64,000 nt of DNA, taken from contig NZ_JNXE01000007.1 in the NCBI RefSeq assembly GCF_000716605.1, positions 62,001-126,000 on the forward strand, in the 5' to 3' direction. The translations under genes and the position numbers were made by a program. The stretch's first letter is position 1, and the number at the start of each line of letters is the position of its first letter. Below, piece after piece: positions 33,511 to 42,135 of the stretch. A model generated the notes under the pieces. The model had not been told where the DNA came from. It saw only the letters and a program-made list of their open reading frames with translations, and ran no database searches. This DNA comes from Streptomyces sp. NRRL F-525. GTDB taxonomy: Bacteria > Actinomycetota > Actinomycetes > Streptomycetales > Streptomycetaceae.

Positions 33511-34591
33511 CGGCTTTCTCGTGTGCGTTGGCGGCGCCGTCCACAGTGGCCACCTTGTTGGCCACGTCGAGAATGTCGCTCAGATCCCCTGGCTCGGCTT
33601 CTATGCGCCGCCACACCTCGGCGGGGTCGATGTCGACCAGGTGAGTGAGCTGTTCGTCGACGACCTGATGGTGTTCCCGGACCACCCGCACCAGGTGACG
33701 CATCAACAGCGCCTCGTCGTCGGTGATCTTGTGGTTCGCCCTGATGACGAGCCACGCGACCCACAGCATCAATTGAGGGTGCTGACTCTGCTTGCTCAGG
33801 TTCTCGGCGAGTTCGGTCACCCGCGCCTCGTTCCGAAAGACCGCTTGCGCGTGCCGCCCCGCGAGCAGCGTCGTATAGCGGTTCAACACCACCGCGAGGG
33901 GAACGCCGACCAGGGGGATACCGATCTTGATGACGTTGCGTTGCAGGAGGAACTTGCCGACGAAAGGGAACCCTTTCGCGGCGTTCAGTACCGCTTTGGA
34001 ATAGAAGCGTTTGATCACCGGCCGTACCATCGCCGGTACGGCCTTGACCACGCCTTCCCGGACCACTTCCCCGCTCTTGATGGTGAAGGCCACTCGAATG
34101 AGTTTCCACATGTCATCGGGGTCGGACAGGTCGAGCGGAACCCGATAAAGGACTGCGATGTCGTAGGCCAGGCGGAGTTGGAGCCGGGTGATGAACGCGA
34201 CATCGACCATCAGGGTCGCGACGGCGGCTGGGACGGTCGCCGGCGAGGCGCCTCCAAGGCTTCCGAGGGTGGCGACGACGGCCGCCGTGTAGGCCCCGGC
34301 GGAGAGACCGCCTTCGAGCGCCGCGTACCGAGCCGCCATCTTGATCCGCTGGTCGACGATGGCGTCGGCGGGTACGCCCGCATAACGTTCCTGGAAATAC
34401 TGCCAGTCGACCTTGTCGGTGTACGAGTTCAGGGCATGAGCGCTGAGCTTGGTGAACCAGCTGCCAGACTTGATGTCGTCTGCGCTCAGCCCCTTGATGA
34501 ACTCTCGTATCTCCGCCTGCTCCTGCTCGACAACCTCGCGGTCGGCATCGTCGTCGCCGGTGCCGGCAGCGTCAATCGGAGCCTTGCTCAT
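33470..34591 (-). CDS. EcsC-family protein with TerB-like C-terminus
   Basis: 373 residues from ATG 34591. The N-terminal two thirds show the EcsC pattern: amphipathic helices, a small hydrophobic glycine-rich stretch (GAYTAAVVATLGSLGGASPATVPAAVATLMVDVAFITRLQ split over two helices) and YDIAVLYRVPLDLSDPDD. The last 90 residues (HPQLMLWVAWLVIRANHKITDDEALLM and so on) resemble a TerB-like helical domain, with an acidic DIDPAEVWRRI segment. EcsC function is poorly known; membrane association is likely. Base use is somewhat less GC-biased than its neighbours. Confidence 0.7.
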   Translation of the reverse strand: MSKAPIDAAGTGDDDADREVVEQEQAEIREFIKGLSADDIKSGSWFTKLSAHALNSYTDKVDWQYFQERYAGVPADAIVDQRIKMAARYAALEGGLSAGAYTAAVVATLGSLGGASPATVPAAVATLMVDVAFITRLQLRLAYDIAVLYRVPLDLSDPDDMWKLIRVAFTIKSGEVVREGVVKAVPAMVRPVIKRFYSKAVLNAAKGFPFVGKFLLQRNVIKIGIPLVGVPLAVVLNRYTTLLAGRHAQAVFRNEARVTELAENLSKQSQHPQLMLWVAWLVIRANHKITDDEALLMRHLVRVVREHHQVVDEQLTHLVDIDPAEVWRRIEAEPGDLSDILDVANKVATVDGAANAHEKAVISELGDRCRHRV

Positions 34592-34727
34592 GGTGAGTTC
34601 CCCCCAAATACGTCAGCGCCCAGCCGGATTGCCGCGTCCCGGCAAACCTGCCGCAGTCTCATCACGGTGACTTCAGAACCAGCACATCTGTGGACGGATA
34701 TCCCGTGAGCTGCGCAACCCTAGCGCG

Positions 34728-36512
34728 TCAACGGGCAGTTGGGGCCGCCTGCCCAACCTCCGCCCCTGCGACCGAAACGGGCGCTACGTCACCGTCCCCT
34801 GACCATGCACACCGCTCCACTCCCGATACGCAGCCACAGCCCGTAGGCAAGGTCGGAAAGATGTGGTCCGTGCCGACGGATTCCACCAGCCCGTACGCCT
34901 CCAGGTCGTCCAGCAGGTCCTGTTTGACCCGGGCGAGGGCGAACACCACGCCCCGGTGGGCGAGTTCGCGGCGGAGTTCGTCGACCGCGTCCAGGGCGGT
35001 GATGTCCACCTCCACGTTGGCCTCGGCGTTGAGGACGAACCAGCGGACGGGGGCGGCCTGTTGGGCTACGGCGGCCAGGGCGCGGCGGCGGAAGTTCTCC
35101 GCGTTGGCGAAGAAGAGCGGGGAGTCGTAGCGGTAGACGAGCAGGCCGGGGATCGTGCGGGCCTGCGGATAGTCGTCCACGTCGTGCATGCCGGCGACGC
35201 CGGGGACCAGGCCCTCGACGGCGTCGTGCGGACGGGCCACCCGGGTGAGGAGTTCGGCCACCGACAGGCCCACGGCGACGATCACGCCGTAGAGGATGTC
35301 CAGGGCCAGCACTCCGGCCAAGCAGCCCAGGGCGAGCAGGAGTTCGCGGCGGCGGAAGGTGGCCAGGCGGTGGAAGCCGGTGAGGTCGATCATGCGGACG
35401 GCGGCGTAGACGACGAGGGCGCCGAGGACCGCCGAGGGGGTGCGGGCGAGGAGGGGGCTCAGGAAGAGGAGGACCGCCAGGACGACCGCTCCGGCGATCA
35501 GTGAGTACGCCTGGCTGCGGGCACCCGCCGAGGACGCGAGCGCGGTGCGGCTGGCGCTGCTGCTCACCGGGAAGCCGTGGAGGACACCGGCGCCGAGGTT
35601 GGCCGCGCCCAGCGCCAGGAACTCCTGGTCGGCGTCCAGGCCGGGGCCGTCGTCCTCCTCGTCGCCGGTGAAGGCGCGGGCGGTGAGGATGAAGTCGGTG
35701 TAGGCGACGAGCAGGACGCCGAGTGCGGGCAGTACCAGGTGGGGGAGTTGGGTGAGGTCCGGCAGGGCGAGTGTGGGAAGTCCCGCCGGGACATCGCCGA
35801 TCACCTTGATGCCGTACCGGTCGTCGAGGTCGAGGACCGCCACGGCCGCCGTACCCAGCACCACCGCCAGCAGCGGGCCGGGGATCATCCGGGACAGCCG
35901 CGCCACCGTGAACAGGAACGCGAGCGTGACGGTGGCGAACAGCACTGTGGGCGTGTGGAGTTGATGCAAGTGCCTTAGGAACGACCAGAGTTGGGGGAAG
36001 AACGCCGAGCCCGTCGTCGACACCCCGGTGAGCTTGGGGAGTTGGTCCACGATCATGATCAGGGCCACGCCCGCCAAGTAGCCGATCAGGACCGGGCGGG
36101 AGAGGAGATCGGCTACGAAGCCGAGCCGTACCGCCCATGCGACGAGGCAGAGCAGGCCGACCGTGACCGCGAGGGCGGCGGCGAGGGTGGCGTAGCGGCT
36201 CGGGTCGCCGGCCGCGAGCGGGCCCACCACCGTCGCCGTCATGAGCGCCGTCGTCGATTCGGGGCCGACCGAGAGCAGGCGGGACGAGCCGAGGACGGCG
36301 TAGAGCGCGAGCGCGGGGAGGATCGCCCACAGGCCGGCGACCGGCGGGAGGCCGGCGACTCCGGCGTAGGCCATCACCTGCGGGACGAGGTACGCGGCCA
36401 CCGTGACGCCGGCCAGCAGATCGCCGCGCAGCCAGGCGCGCCGGTATCCGGCCAGCGCGGCGATTCCGGGCGTCAGGCGCCGCCAACCCAGGACGCGCCC
36501 GCTGGGGGACAT
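34728..36512 (-). CDS. SulP-family anion transporter with STAS domain
   Basis: 594 residues. About 11-12 transmembrane segments with the SulP signature region (GVTVAAYLVPQVMAYAGVAGLPPVAGLW) and the SSSASRTALASSAGARSQ motif, then a C-terminal STAS domain (about 440-560; NVEVDITALDAVDELRRELA). It should import sulfate, bicarbonate or a similar anion. It lies 22 bp after the ppk2 gene on the same strand, and the two may be co-transcribed. Confidence 0.9.
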   Translation of the reverse strand: MSPSGRVLGWRRLTPGIAALAGYRRAWLRGDLLAGVTVAAYLVPQVMAYAGVAGLPPVAGLWAILPALALYAVLGSSRLLSVGPESTTALMTATVVGPLAAGDPSRYATLAAALAVTVGLLCLVAWAVRLGFVADLLSRPVLIGYLAGVALIMIVDQLPKLTGVSTTGSAFFPQLWSFLRHLHQLHTPTVLFATVTLAFLFTVARLSRMIPGPLLAVVLGTAAVAVLDLDDRYGIKVIGDVPAGLPTLALPDLTQLPHLVLPALGVLLVAYTDFILTARAFTGDEEDDGPGLDADQEFLALGAANLGAGVLHGFPVSSSASRTALASSAGARSQAYSLIAGAVVLAVLLFLSPLLARTPSAVLGALVVYAAVRMIDLTGFHRLATFRRRELLLALGCLAGVLALDILYGVIVAVGLSVAELLTRVARPHDAVEGLVPGVAGMHDVDDYPQARTIPGLLVYRYDSPLFFANAENFRRRALAAVAQQAAPVRWFVLNAEANVEVDITALDAVDELRRELAHRGVVFALARVKQDLLDDLEAYGLVESVGTDHIFPTLPTGCGCVSGVERCAWSGDGDVAPVSVAGAEVGQAAPTAR

Positions 36513-36534
36513 GGTGCTCCTCGACCCGACCCGC

Positions 36535-37338
36535 TCAGAGGCTCGCCGCGTGGTCCGGGACGAAGGTCTGGAGGTCGCGCGGCGGGCGTTCGTAGCCGGT
36601 GGACGGCGGGCGGGGCGGGAGTTCGAGGACCGGGGGAGACACCTCGTGGTAGGGGAGGGAGCCGAGGAGGTGGGCGATCATGTTCAGGCGGGCCCGGCGC
36701 TTGTCGTCGCTCTCGACGACGTACCACGGGGCCTCGGAGACGTCGGTGTGCACCAGCATCTCGTCCTTCGCCCGCGAGTACGCCTCCCAGTGGGTGATGG
36801 ACTCCAGGTCCATCGGCGACAGCTTCCAGCGGCGCAGCGGATCCTCCAGCCGACGCCGGAACCGGTCCTGCTGCACGGAGTCGCTCACGGAGAACCAGTA
36901 CTTGCGCAGCACGATCCCGTCCTCCACGAGCATCCGCTCGAAGATGGGGCACTGGCGCAGGAACAGCTGGTACTCCTCCTGGGTGCAGAAGCCCATCACC
37001 CGCTCGACGCCGGCCCGGTTGTACCAGCTGCGGTCGAACAGGACGATCTCACCGGCGGCCGGCAGATGCTCGACGTACCGCTGGAAGTACCACTGGGTGC
37101 GCTGGCGGTCGGTCGGCTTCGGCAGTGCGGCGATCCGGGCGACACGCGGGTTGAGGTGCTCGGAGACGCGCTTGATGGTGCCGCCCTTGCCCGCCGCGTC
37201 CCGGCCCTCGAAGACGATCACCACCCGGGTGCCCTCGGCCCGTACCCACTCCTGGAGCTTCACCAACTCCGTCTGCAGGCGCAGCAGTTCGGTCTCGTAC
37301 TTCTCGCGCGGCAGCTTCGTCGCCTTTTTGCCGGCCAT
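36535..37338 (-). CDS. ppk2: Polyphosphate kinase 2
   Basis: 267 residues. Walker A GRDAAGKGGTIKR and the Walker B/lid sequence LFDRSWYNRAGVE, then the conserved QCPIFERML, KYWFSVS and SPMDLESITHWEAY segments, define PPK2 (single-domain class). The enzyme transfers phosphate between polyphosphate and nucleoside mono- or diphosphates. Length fits the family. Divergent from the Cys-rich protein gene and upstream of the SulP transporter gene. Confidence 0.92.
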   Translation of the reverse strand: MAGKKATKLPREKYETELLRLQTELVKLQEWVRAEGTRVVIVFEGRDAAGKGGTIKRVSEHLNPRVARIAALPKPTDRQRTQWYFQRYVEHLPAAGEIVLFDRSWYNRAGVERVMGFCTQEEYQLFLRQCPIFERMLVEDGIVLRKYWFSVSDSVQQDRFRRRLEDPLRRWKLSPMDLESITHWEAYSRAKDEMLVHTDVSEAPWYVVESDDKRRARLNMIAHLLGSLPYHEVSPPVLELPPRPPSTGYERPPRDLQTFVPDHAASL

Positions 37339-37494
37339 GCTGCCTCAACCCCTCGATGACGTGCGCGGTTCCCCGTGTCCAAGGTCGAACACCTGGACAG
37401 CACCGTACTGATCGACGGGGCGATACGCACCCCGGATGCCTGCTCCGCCGGGTTTGCGGAGGGCGGTGACGGCAACCCGGACCGTGTGACAGCC

Positions 37495-37860
37495 ATGACC
37501 GCACAACAGGAACTCGTCCGCTTCCTGGAGGACCGCTTCGCCTGCGCCCAGGCCTGCACCGAGTGTGCGCGGGCCTGTGTGCTGCGCGTCAGCCGCTCGG
37601 ATCCGGACGCCACCGACCACGAGGCACTCGTACGACGCAAGGCGCTGCTGTGCGCGGAGGTGTGCGACGCGACCTGCCGGATGCTGGCCGAGCAGAACCT
37701 CCAGGACGAGTCCGCCCTGCGCCTCCAGGCCAAGTGGTGCCTGCTCGTCTGCCTGGAGTGCGCGCAGGTCTTCGACGCGCAGCCGGGCGCCGAGGCGGAC
37801 GCGCAGGCGTGCCGGGACTGCGCACGGGCGTGCACGGAGTTCATGGCCACGCTGAGGTGA
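37495..37860 (+). CDS. Four-helix-bundle Cys-rich protein (copper-storage Csp-like)
   Basis: 121 residues from ATG 37495. There are 13 Cys on predicted helices in repeating CxxxC/CxxC spacing: ACAQACTECARAC, LLCAEVCDATC, KWCLLVCLEC and ACRDCARAC. This matches DUF326/four-helix-bundle copper-binding proteins, which store Cu(I) inside the bundle. No signal peptide is seen, so the protein should be cytosolic. The stop codon lies inside a 23-bp unit that is repeated directly downstream. Confidence 0.85.
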   Translation: MTAQQELVRFLEDRFACAQACTECARACVLRVSRSDPDATDHEALVRRKALLCAEVCDATCRMLAEQNLQDESALRLQAKWCLLVCLECAQVFDAQPGAEADAQACRDCARACTEFMATLR

Positions 37861-37906
37861 AGTCCGTGGCCAGGCTGAGGTGAAGTCCATGGCTACGCCG
37901 AACTGA
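37843..37906 (+). repeat. 23-bp tandem repeat spanning the csp stop codon
   Basis: Copy 1 (37843-37865) holds the last codons and stop of the csp-like gene. Copy 2 (37866-37888) matches at 21 of 23 positions. A third, weaker copy starts at 37889 and matches 14 of its first 18 bases. Because 23 is not a multiple of three, the duplication lies outside the reading frame and does not extend the protein. Confidence 0.7.
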
Positions 37907-37979
37907 CGCGCGCCTACGGCCTCTTCGGGCGCGTCACCGCTTCCCGCAGGGGCATTGCCGCCTCGCCATTCCCTATTTC

Positions 37980-37993
37980 TGGAACACGTTCTA
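37980..37993. promoter_or_regulatory. KstR-type operator
   Basis: TGGAACACGTTCTA fits the published KstR consensus TnnAACnnGTTnnA exactly. It lies 44 bp before the GTG start of the acyl-CoA dehydrogenase gene. KstR is the TetR repressor of cholesterol catabolism in mycobacteria and relatives. Confidence 0.65.
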
Positions 37994-38037
37994 CGGTGTG
38001 CGCCGTCAGGACCGGCCTTGGGGAGCCTGGAGGCGCC

Positions 38038-39216
38038 GTGCATCTCGAATACACGCCCGAGCAGCAGCGGCTGCGCACCGAACTGCGCGCCTATTTCGCC
38101 GAGTTGGTGCCCGACCACGCCTACTCGCGCTACGCCGACCCGGCCGCCCAGAAGCGCTTCTACCGCGAGACGATCCGACGGCTCGGCGCGGACGGCTGGC
38201 TCGGCGTCGGCTGGCCCGAGGAGTACGGCGGGCGCGGGCTGACGCCGATGGAGCAGTTCATCTTCTTCGACGAGGCCGCGCAGGCGGGCGTACCGCTGCC
38301 GCTGATGGCGCTGAACACGGTCGGCCCGACGATCATGCAGTTCGGCACCGACGAACAGAAGACGTACTTCCTCCCGAAGATCCTCGCCGGTGAGATCGAC
38401 TTCGCGATCGGCTACAGCGAGCCCGAGGCCGGCACGGACCTGGCCGCGCTGAAGACACGCGCCGTACGCGACGGCGACGAGTACGTCGTCGACGGCCAGA
38501 AGATCTGGACGACCAACGGCGACACCGCCGACTGGGTCTGGCTCGCCGTCCGCACCGACCCGGACGCCCCGCCGCACAAGGGCATCACCATGCTCCTGGT
38601 CCCGACCGCCGACCCCGGCTACTCCTGCACGGTGATCAACACCCTCGCCTCGCACGACACCACGGCGAGCTACTACGAGAACATCCGCGTCCCCGTCACC
38701 CGCCGCGTCGGCAAGGAGAACCAGGGCTGGCGCCTGATCACCAACCAGCTCAACCACGAACGCGTCACCCTCGCGGCCCACGGCACGATGGCGATCCGCG
38801 CCCTGCACGACGTCCAGCACTGGGCCATGGAGACCAAGCTCGCCGACGGCCGCCGCGTCGTCGACCTCCCGTGGGTCCGCCGCCTCCTCGCCCGCACCTA
38901 CGCGCGGCTCGACGCGATGAAACTCCTCAACTGGCAGATGGTGAACGCCGTCCAGGAAGGCACCCTCACCCCCCAGGACGCCTCCGCCGTCAAGGTCTAC
39001 GGCTCCGAGGCCCGCCGCGACGCGTACGCGTGGCTCATGGAGATCGTCGCCGCGGCCGGCGCGCTGAAGGAGGGCTCGGCGGGCGTCGTCCTGCACGGCG
39101 AACTGGAGCGCGGCTACCGCTCCGCCGTCATCTTCACCTTCGGCGGCGGCAACAACGAGATCCAGCGGGAGATCATCTCGTGGATCGGGCTGGGGATGCC
39201 CAGGGTGCGGCGTTAG
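38038..39216 (+). CDS. Acyl-CoA dehydrogenase
   Basis: 392 residues from GTG 38038 with GGAGG upstream. The family motifs are visible: WPEEYGGRGL, the flavin-binding GYSEPEAGTDLA and KIWTTNGDTADW segments, RLITNQLNHERV in the C-terminal helical domain, and the late GGGNNEIQREIISWIGLG. It oxidises an acyl-CoA to the enoyl-CoA using FAD. A KstR-type site directly upstream suggests a steroid- or lipid-derived substrate, in line with the catabolic genes further right. A partner FadE subunit is not encoded next to it, although some steroid enzymes are heteromeric. Confidence 0.9.
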   Translation: MHLEYTPEQQRLRTELRAYFAELVPDHAYSRYADPAAQKRFYRETIRRLGADGWLGVGWPEEYGGRGLTPMEQFIFFDEAAQAGVPLPLMALNTVGPTIMQFGTDEQKTYFLPKILAGEIDFAIGYSEPEAGTDLAALKTRAVRDGDEYVVDGQKIWTTNGDTADWVWLAVRTDPDAPPHKGITMLLVPTADPGYSCTVINTLASHDTTASYYENIRVPVTRRVGKENQGWRLITNQLNHERVTLAAHGTMAIRALHDVQHWAMETKLADGRRVVDLPWVRRLLARTYARLDAMKLLNWQMVNAVQEGTLTPQDASAVKVYGSEARRDAYAWLMEIVAAAGALKEGSAGVVLHGELERGYRSAVIFTFGGGNNEIQREIISWIGLGMPRVRR

Positions 39217-39582
39217 CTTTCGGCATGCCCGGCGCCCCCTCCTCGTCCCAGCGCACGAGGCGCTCCGGCGGCGCGTGGCGCACTCGTCGTACACCTTCCT
39301 GCCGTCGTACGCCCATCAGCGCTACGGCGGACCGAGCCCCGGGCCCCGACGAGCCGGCCCCCGTGCCCGCCACCGTCACCCCGCAACTCCTCGCCCCACG
39401 CCCCCTGTTGCACTGCGCAACCACACATGTGCTCCGGCACCACCCGTCCAGGCGCATTCTGTGTGCCGGGTCACGGCTCGGGCCGGCTCGGGCACGCCCC
39501 CGTACAAAGTCGGACGATCGCTCGCCATACTGGACGAGCCAGGGGAGGGCGGGACGAACACCGACGGGGGCGAACGCGGGAG
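39217..39582. other. Gap before the kinase gene
   Basis: No gene seen in either strand; open frames here are Arg/Pro-rich and lack codon bias. The end of the stretch carries a GGGAG motif before ATG 39583 and a CATACT hexamer near 39526 that could be a -10 element. Nothing else is recognised. Confidence 0.45.
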
Positions 39583-41844
39583 ATGGGGGACAGCAGACTG
39601 ATCCAGGGTCGCTACCGCCTGCTCGATCTGATCGGGCGCGGTGGCATGGGCGAGGTGTGGCGCGCCCGGGACGAGTCGCTGGGGCGGCAGGTCGCCGTGA
39701 AGTGCCTCAAGCCGCTGAACCCGCACCACGATCAGTCGTTCACCGGGGTCCTGCGCGAGCGGTTCCGGCGTGAGGCGCGGGTGGCCGCCGCGTTGCAGCA
39801 CCGCGGGGTGACCGTCGTCCACGACTTCGGCGAAGCCGACGGCGTGCTCTACCTCGTGATGGAGCTGCTCGACGGCCGCAACCTCTGCCAGCTCCTGGAG
39901 GACAACGAGCAGCGGCCGCTGCCCGTCGCTGACGTCGTCGACATCGCCGAGCAGGTCGCCTCCGCCCTCGCCTACTGCCACCAACAGGGCATCGTGCACC
40001 GGGACTTGAAGCCCGCGAACATCATGCGGCTGACCGACGGCACGGTGAAGATCTGCGACTTCGGCATCGCCCGGCTCGGCGCCGACATCGGGTTCACCTC
40101 CCGGCTGACCGGCACCGGCATCGCGATGGGCACCCCGCACTACATGTCGCCGGAACAGATCAGCGGCACCGAGGTCGACCAGCGCAGCGACCTCTACTCC
40201 TTCGGCTGCGTGCTGTACGAACTCACCACCGGGGCACCGCCGTTCGACCTCGGTGACGCCTGGGCGATCCTGATCGGCCATCGCGACACCGCGCCGCGCC
40301 CGCCGCGTGCCGGGCGCGCCGAAGTGCCCGAGTACCTGGAGAAGGTCATCCTCGACCTGCTCGCCAAGCTGCCCGAGCAACGTCCGCACGACGCAAGGGA
40401 GTTGGGGCGCCGGATCACCATGGGTCGTACGACACCTCTGTACGTCCCGACCGTTGTGACCCCGCAGCCCCAACTGCGCCTGTCCGAAGCGGTGTCGGAA
40501 CCGGCGTCCGAGCCGGCTTCCCGTGAAGCGCGTCTGCCGTCCTGGACGCGCGGGATGACCACCGGGCACAAGGCGACCGGCGCCGGACTGCGCACCACCC
40601 CGCCGGACGCCGGAGCCGGACTCACCGGCGAGTGGATCGCCCGCCCGACCACCGGCCACGCCGAGGAACCCGCGCCGGAGTCGCCGTCCGCACCGCCCCA
40701 GGAGACCCTCGACGCCCTGGCCGGACGCCACAACGCGGGCCTCAGCCTAGGGAGGTTGGGCCGCTGGGCAGAGGCCGGTGAGGTACACCGAGCGGTCGCC
40801 GCCGAACGCACCCAGCTCCTAGGCCCGGACCACCCCGACACCCTCGCCAGCCGGTACGAACTCGGCTTCACCCTCAGCCGCACCGGCCACGCCGCCGACG
40901 CCCTGCGCGAGTACACCCACGTCGCGGGCGCCAGGGAACGGGCGTTGGGCGCCGACCACGCCGACACCCTCGCCGCCCGACAGGAAATGGCCTACGTCCT
41001 GGGCCAGTTGGGCCGCCACTTCGACGCACACCAGGTGTACACGTCCGTACTCGCCGCCCGGGAACGCACGATGGGCCCCGACCACCCGGACACCCTGCGC
41101 TGCCGCCACAACCTCGCCTTCAACCTCAGCCGGCTCGGCCGCCTGGAGGACTCGTACCGCATGGCCTGCGAGGTCGCCGCCGCCCGCGCCCGCGTGCTGG
41201 GCCCCGGACACCCCGACACCCTGGTCACGCGGTACGAAGTCGCCTACGCGCTGGGCCAGTTGGGCCGCTGGCCCGAGGCTCTGCAGACCTACGGCGAGGT
41301 AGCCGAGGCCCGTGCGCAAGCACTCGGCCCCGACCACGCCGACACCCTCGCCGCCCGCTACGAGATCGGCATCAGCCTCGGCCGGCTCGGCCGCAGCGCC
41401 GACGCCCTCAAGCTCTACCGCGACCTCATCGACGACCGCACCCGCGTCCACGGACCCGCCCACCCCGAGACCCTCCGCGCCCGGCACGGCCTCGGCGTCA
41501 ACCTCGGACGCCTCGGCCGCTGGGAGGAAGCCCTCGCCGAATCCCGCGACGTGTGCGCCATCCGCGAGCGCGTCCTCGGCGCCGACCACACCGACACCCT
41601 GGTCAGCCGCCGCGAGGTCGCCGTGGGCCTCGGCTGGCTGGGCCGCTGGGCCGACGCCCTCACCGAGTACCGCCGGGTGGCCACGGCTCGCGAGCGCGTC
41701 CTCGGCCCCGCCCACCCCGACACCCTCGCCAGCCGCAACGACGAGGCCCACTGCCTGGAACAACTGGGCCGCAACGCCGAGGCGGCCGAGCTGTACCGCC
41801 GGGTGGCGGCACTCAGACAGGGCCGACCGGCCGACGGCCACTGA
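39583..41844 (+). CDS. Serine/threonine protein kinase with TPR tail
   Basis: 753 residues from ATG 39583. Residues about 10-270 are a Hanks-type kinase: glycine loop IGRGGMGEVW, Lys in VAVKCLK, HRDLKPANI catalytic loop, DFG in ICDFGIARLG, GTPHYMSPEQ activation segment. A Pro/Ser/Thr-rich linker is followed by about eight 42-residue tetratricopeptide-type repeats (core LGPDHPDTLxxRYE ... LGRxxEAL), residues about 400-745. No transmembrane segment is obvious, so it should be cytosolic, with the repeats recruiting partners. No Rap-like or NB-ARC partner is adjacent. Confidence 0.92.
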   Translation: MGDSRLIQGRYRLLDLIGRGGMGEVWRARDESLGRQVAVKCLKPLNPHHDQSFTGVLRERFRREARVAAALQHRGVTVVHDFGEADGVLYLVMELLDGRNLCQLLEDNEQRPLPVADVVDIAEQVASALAYCHQQGIVHRDLKPANIMRLTDGTVKICDFGIARLGADIGFTSRLTGTGIAMGTPHYMSPEQISGTEVDQRSDLYSFGCVLYELTTGAPPFDLGDAWAILIGHRDTAPRPPRAGRAEVPEYLEKVILDLLAKLPEQRPHDARELGRRITMGRTTPLYVPTVVTPQPQLRLSEAVSEPASEPASREARLPSWTRGMTTGHKATGAGLRTTPPDAGAGLTGEWIARPTTGHAEEPAPESPSAPPQETLDALAGRHNAGLSLGRLGRWAEAGEVHRAVAAERTQLLGPDHPDTLASRYELGFTLSRTGHAADALREYTHVAGARERALGADHADTLAARQEMAYVLGQLGRHFDAHQVYTSVLAARERTMGPDHPDTLRCRHNLAFNLSRLGRLEDSYRMACEVAAARARVLGPGHPDTLVTRYEVAYALGQLGRWPEALQTYGEVAEARAQALGPDHADTLAARYEIGISLGRLGRSADALKLYRDLIDDRTRVHGPAHPETLRARHGLGVNLGRLGRWEEALAESRDVCAIRERVLGADHTDTLVSRREVAVGLGWLGRWADALTEYRRVATARERVLGPAHPDTLASRNDEAHCLEQLGRNAEAAELYRRVAALRQGRPADGH

Positions 41845-42135
41845 GACCCACACCACCAACTCCACCCGCGACCTGGAACGGCCCCGCCTGCCCGCAGGCC
41901 AATCCCCCCAGGGCCAACGCCCTAAAGGGGCGCGGGGAACTGCGCGACCAGCCCCCACGGCCCGCCACCCGCGAATCAACCCAAGGCGCCACAACCAACG
42001 CGCCCCCCACCCCGCCGCAGGTGTAACGGCTCCGCCTGCCCCACCCCCGCCCCCGTCCACCTCCGCCCACTTCCACCGAGCACCACCCGCCACCCACCCC
42101 TGGCCGACCTAGATCACCTCGTGTTACGAAGAACC
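41845..42135. other. Intergenic region with a Streptomyces repeat element
   Basis: No gene is seen in the 290 bp between the kinase and oxidoreductase genes. It is Pro-codon-like C-rich sequence and contains a copy of the repeat described at 41911-41970. The short stretch before ATG 42136 lacks a clear ribosome-binding site. Confidence 0.45.
41911..41970. repeat. Streptomyces intergenic repeat (short form)
   Basis: Core GGGGCGCGGGGAACTGCGCG followed by ACCAGCCCCCACGGCCCGC. A longer relative lies in inverted orientation at 60603-60683. From memory, this family occurs in many intergenic gaps of Streptomyces chromosomes; that abundance was not checked here. Confidence 0.6.
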
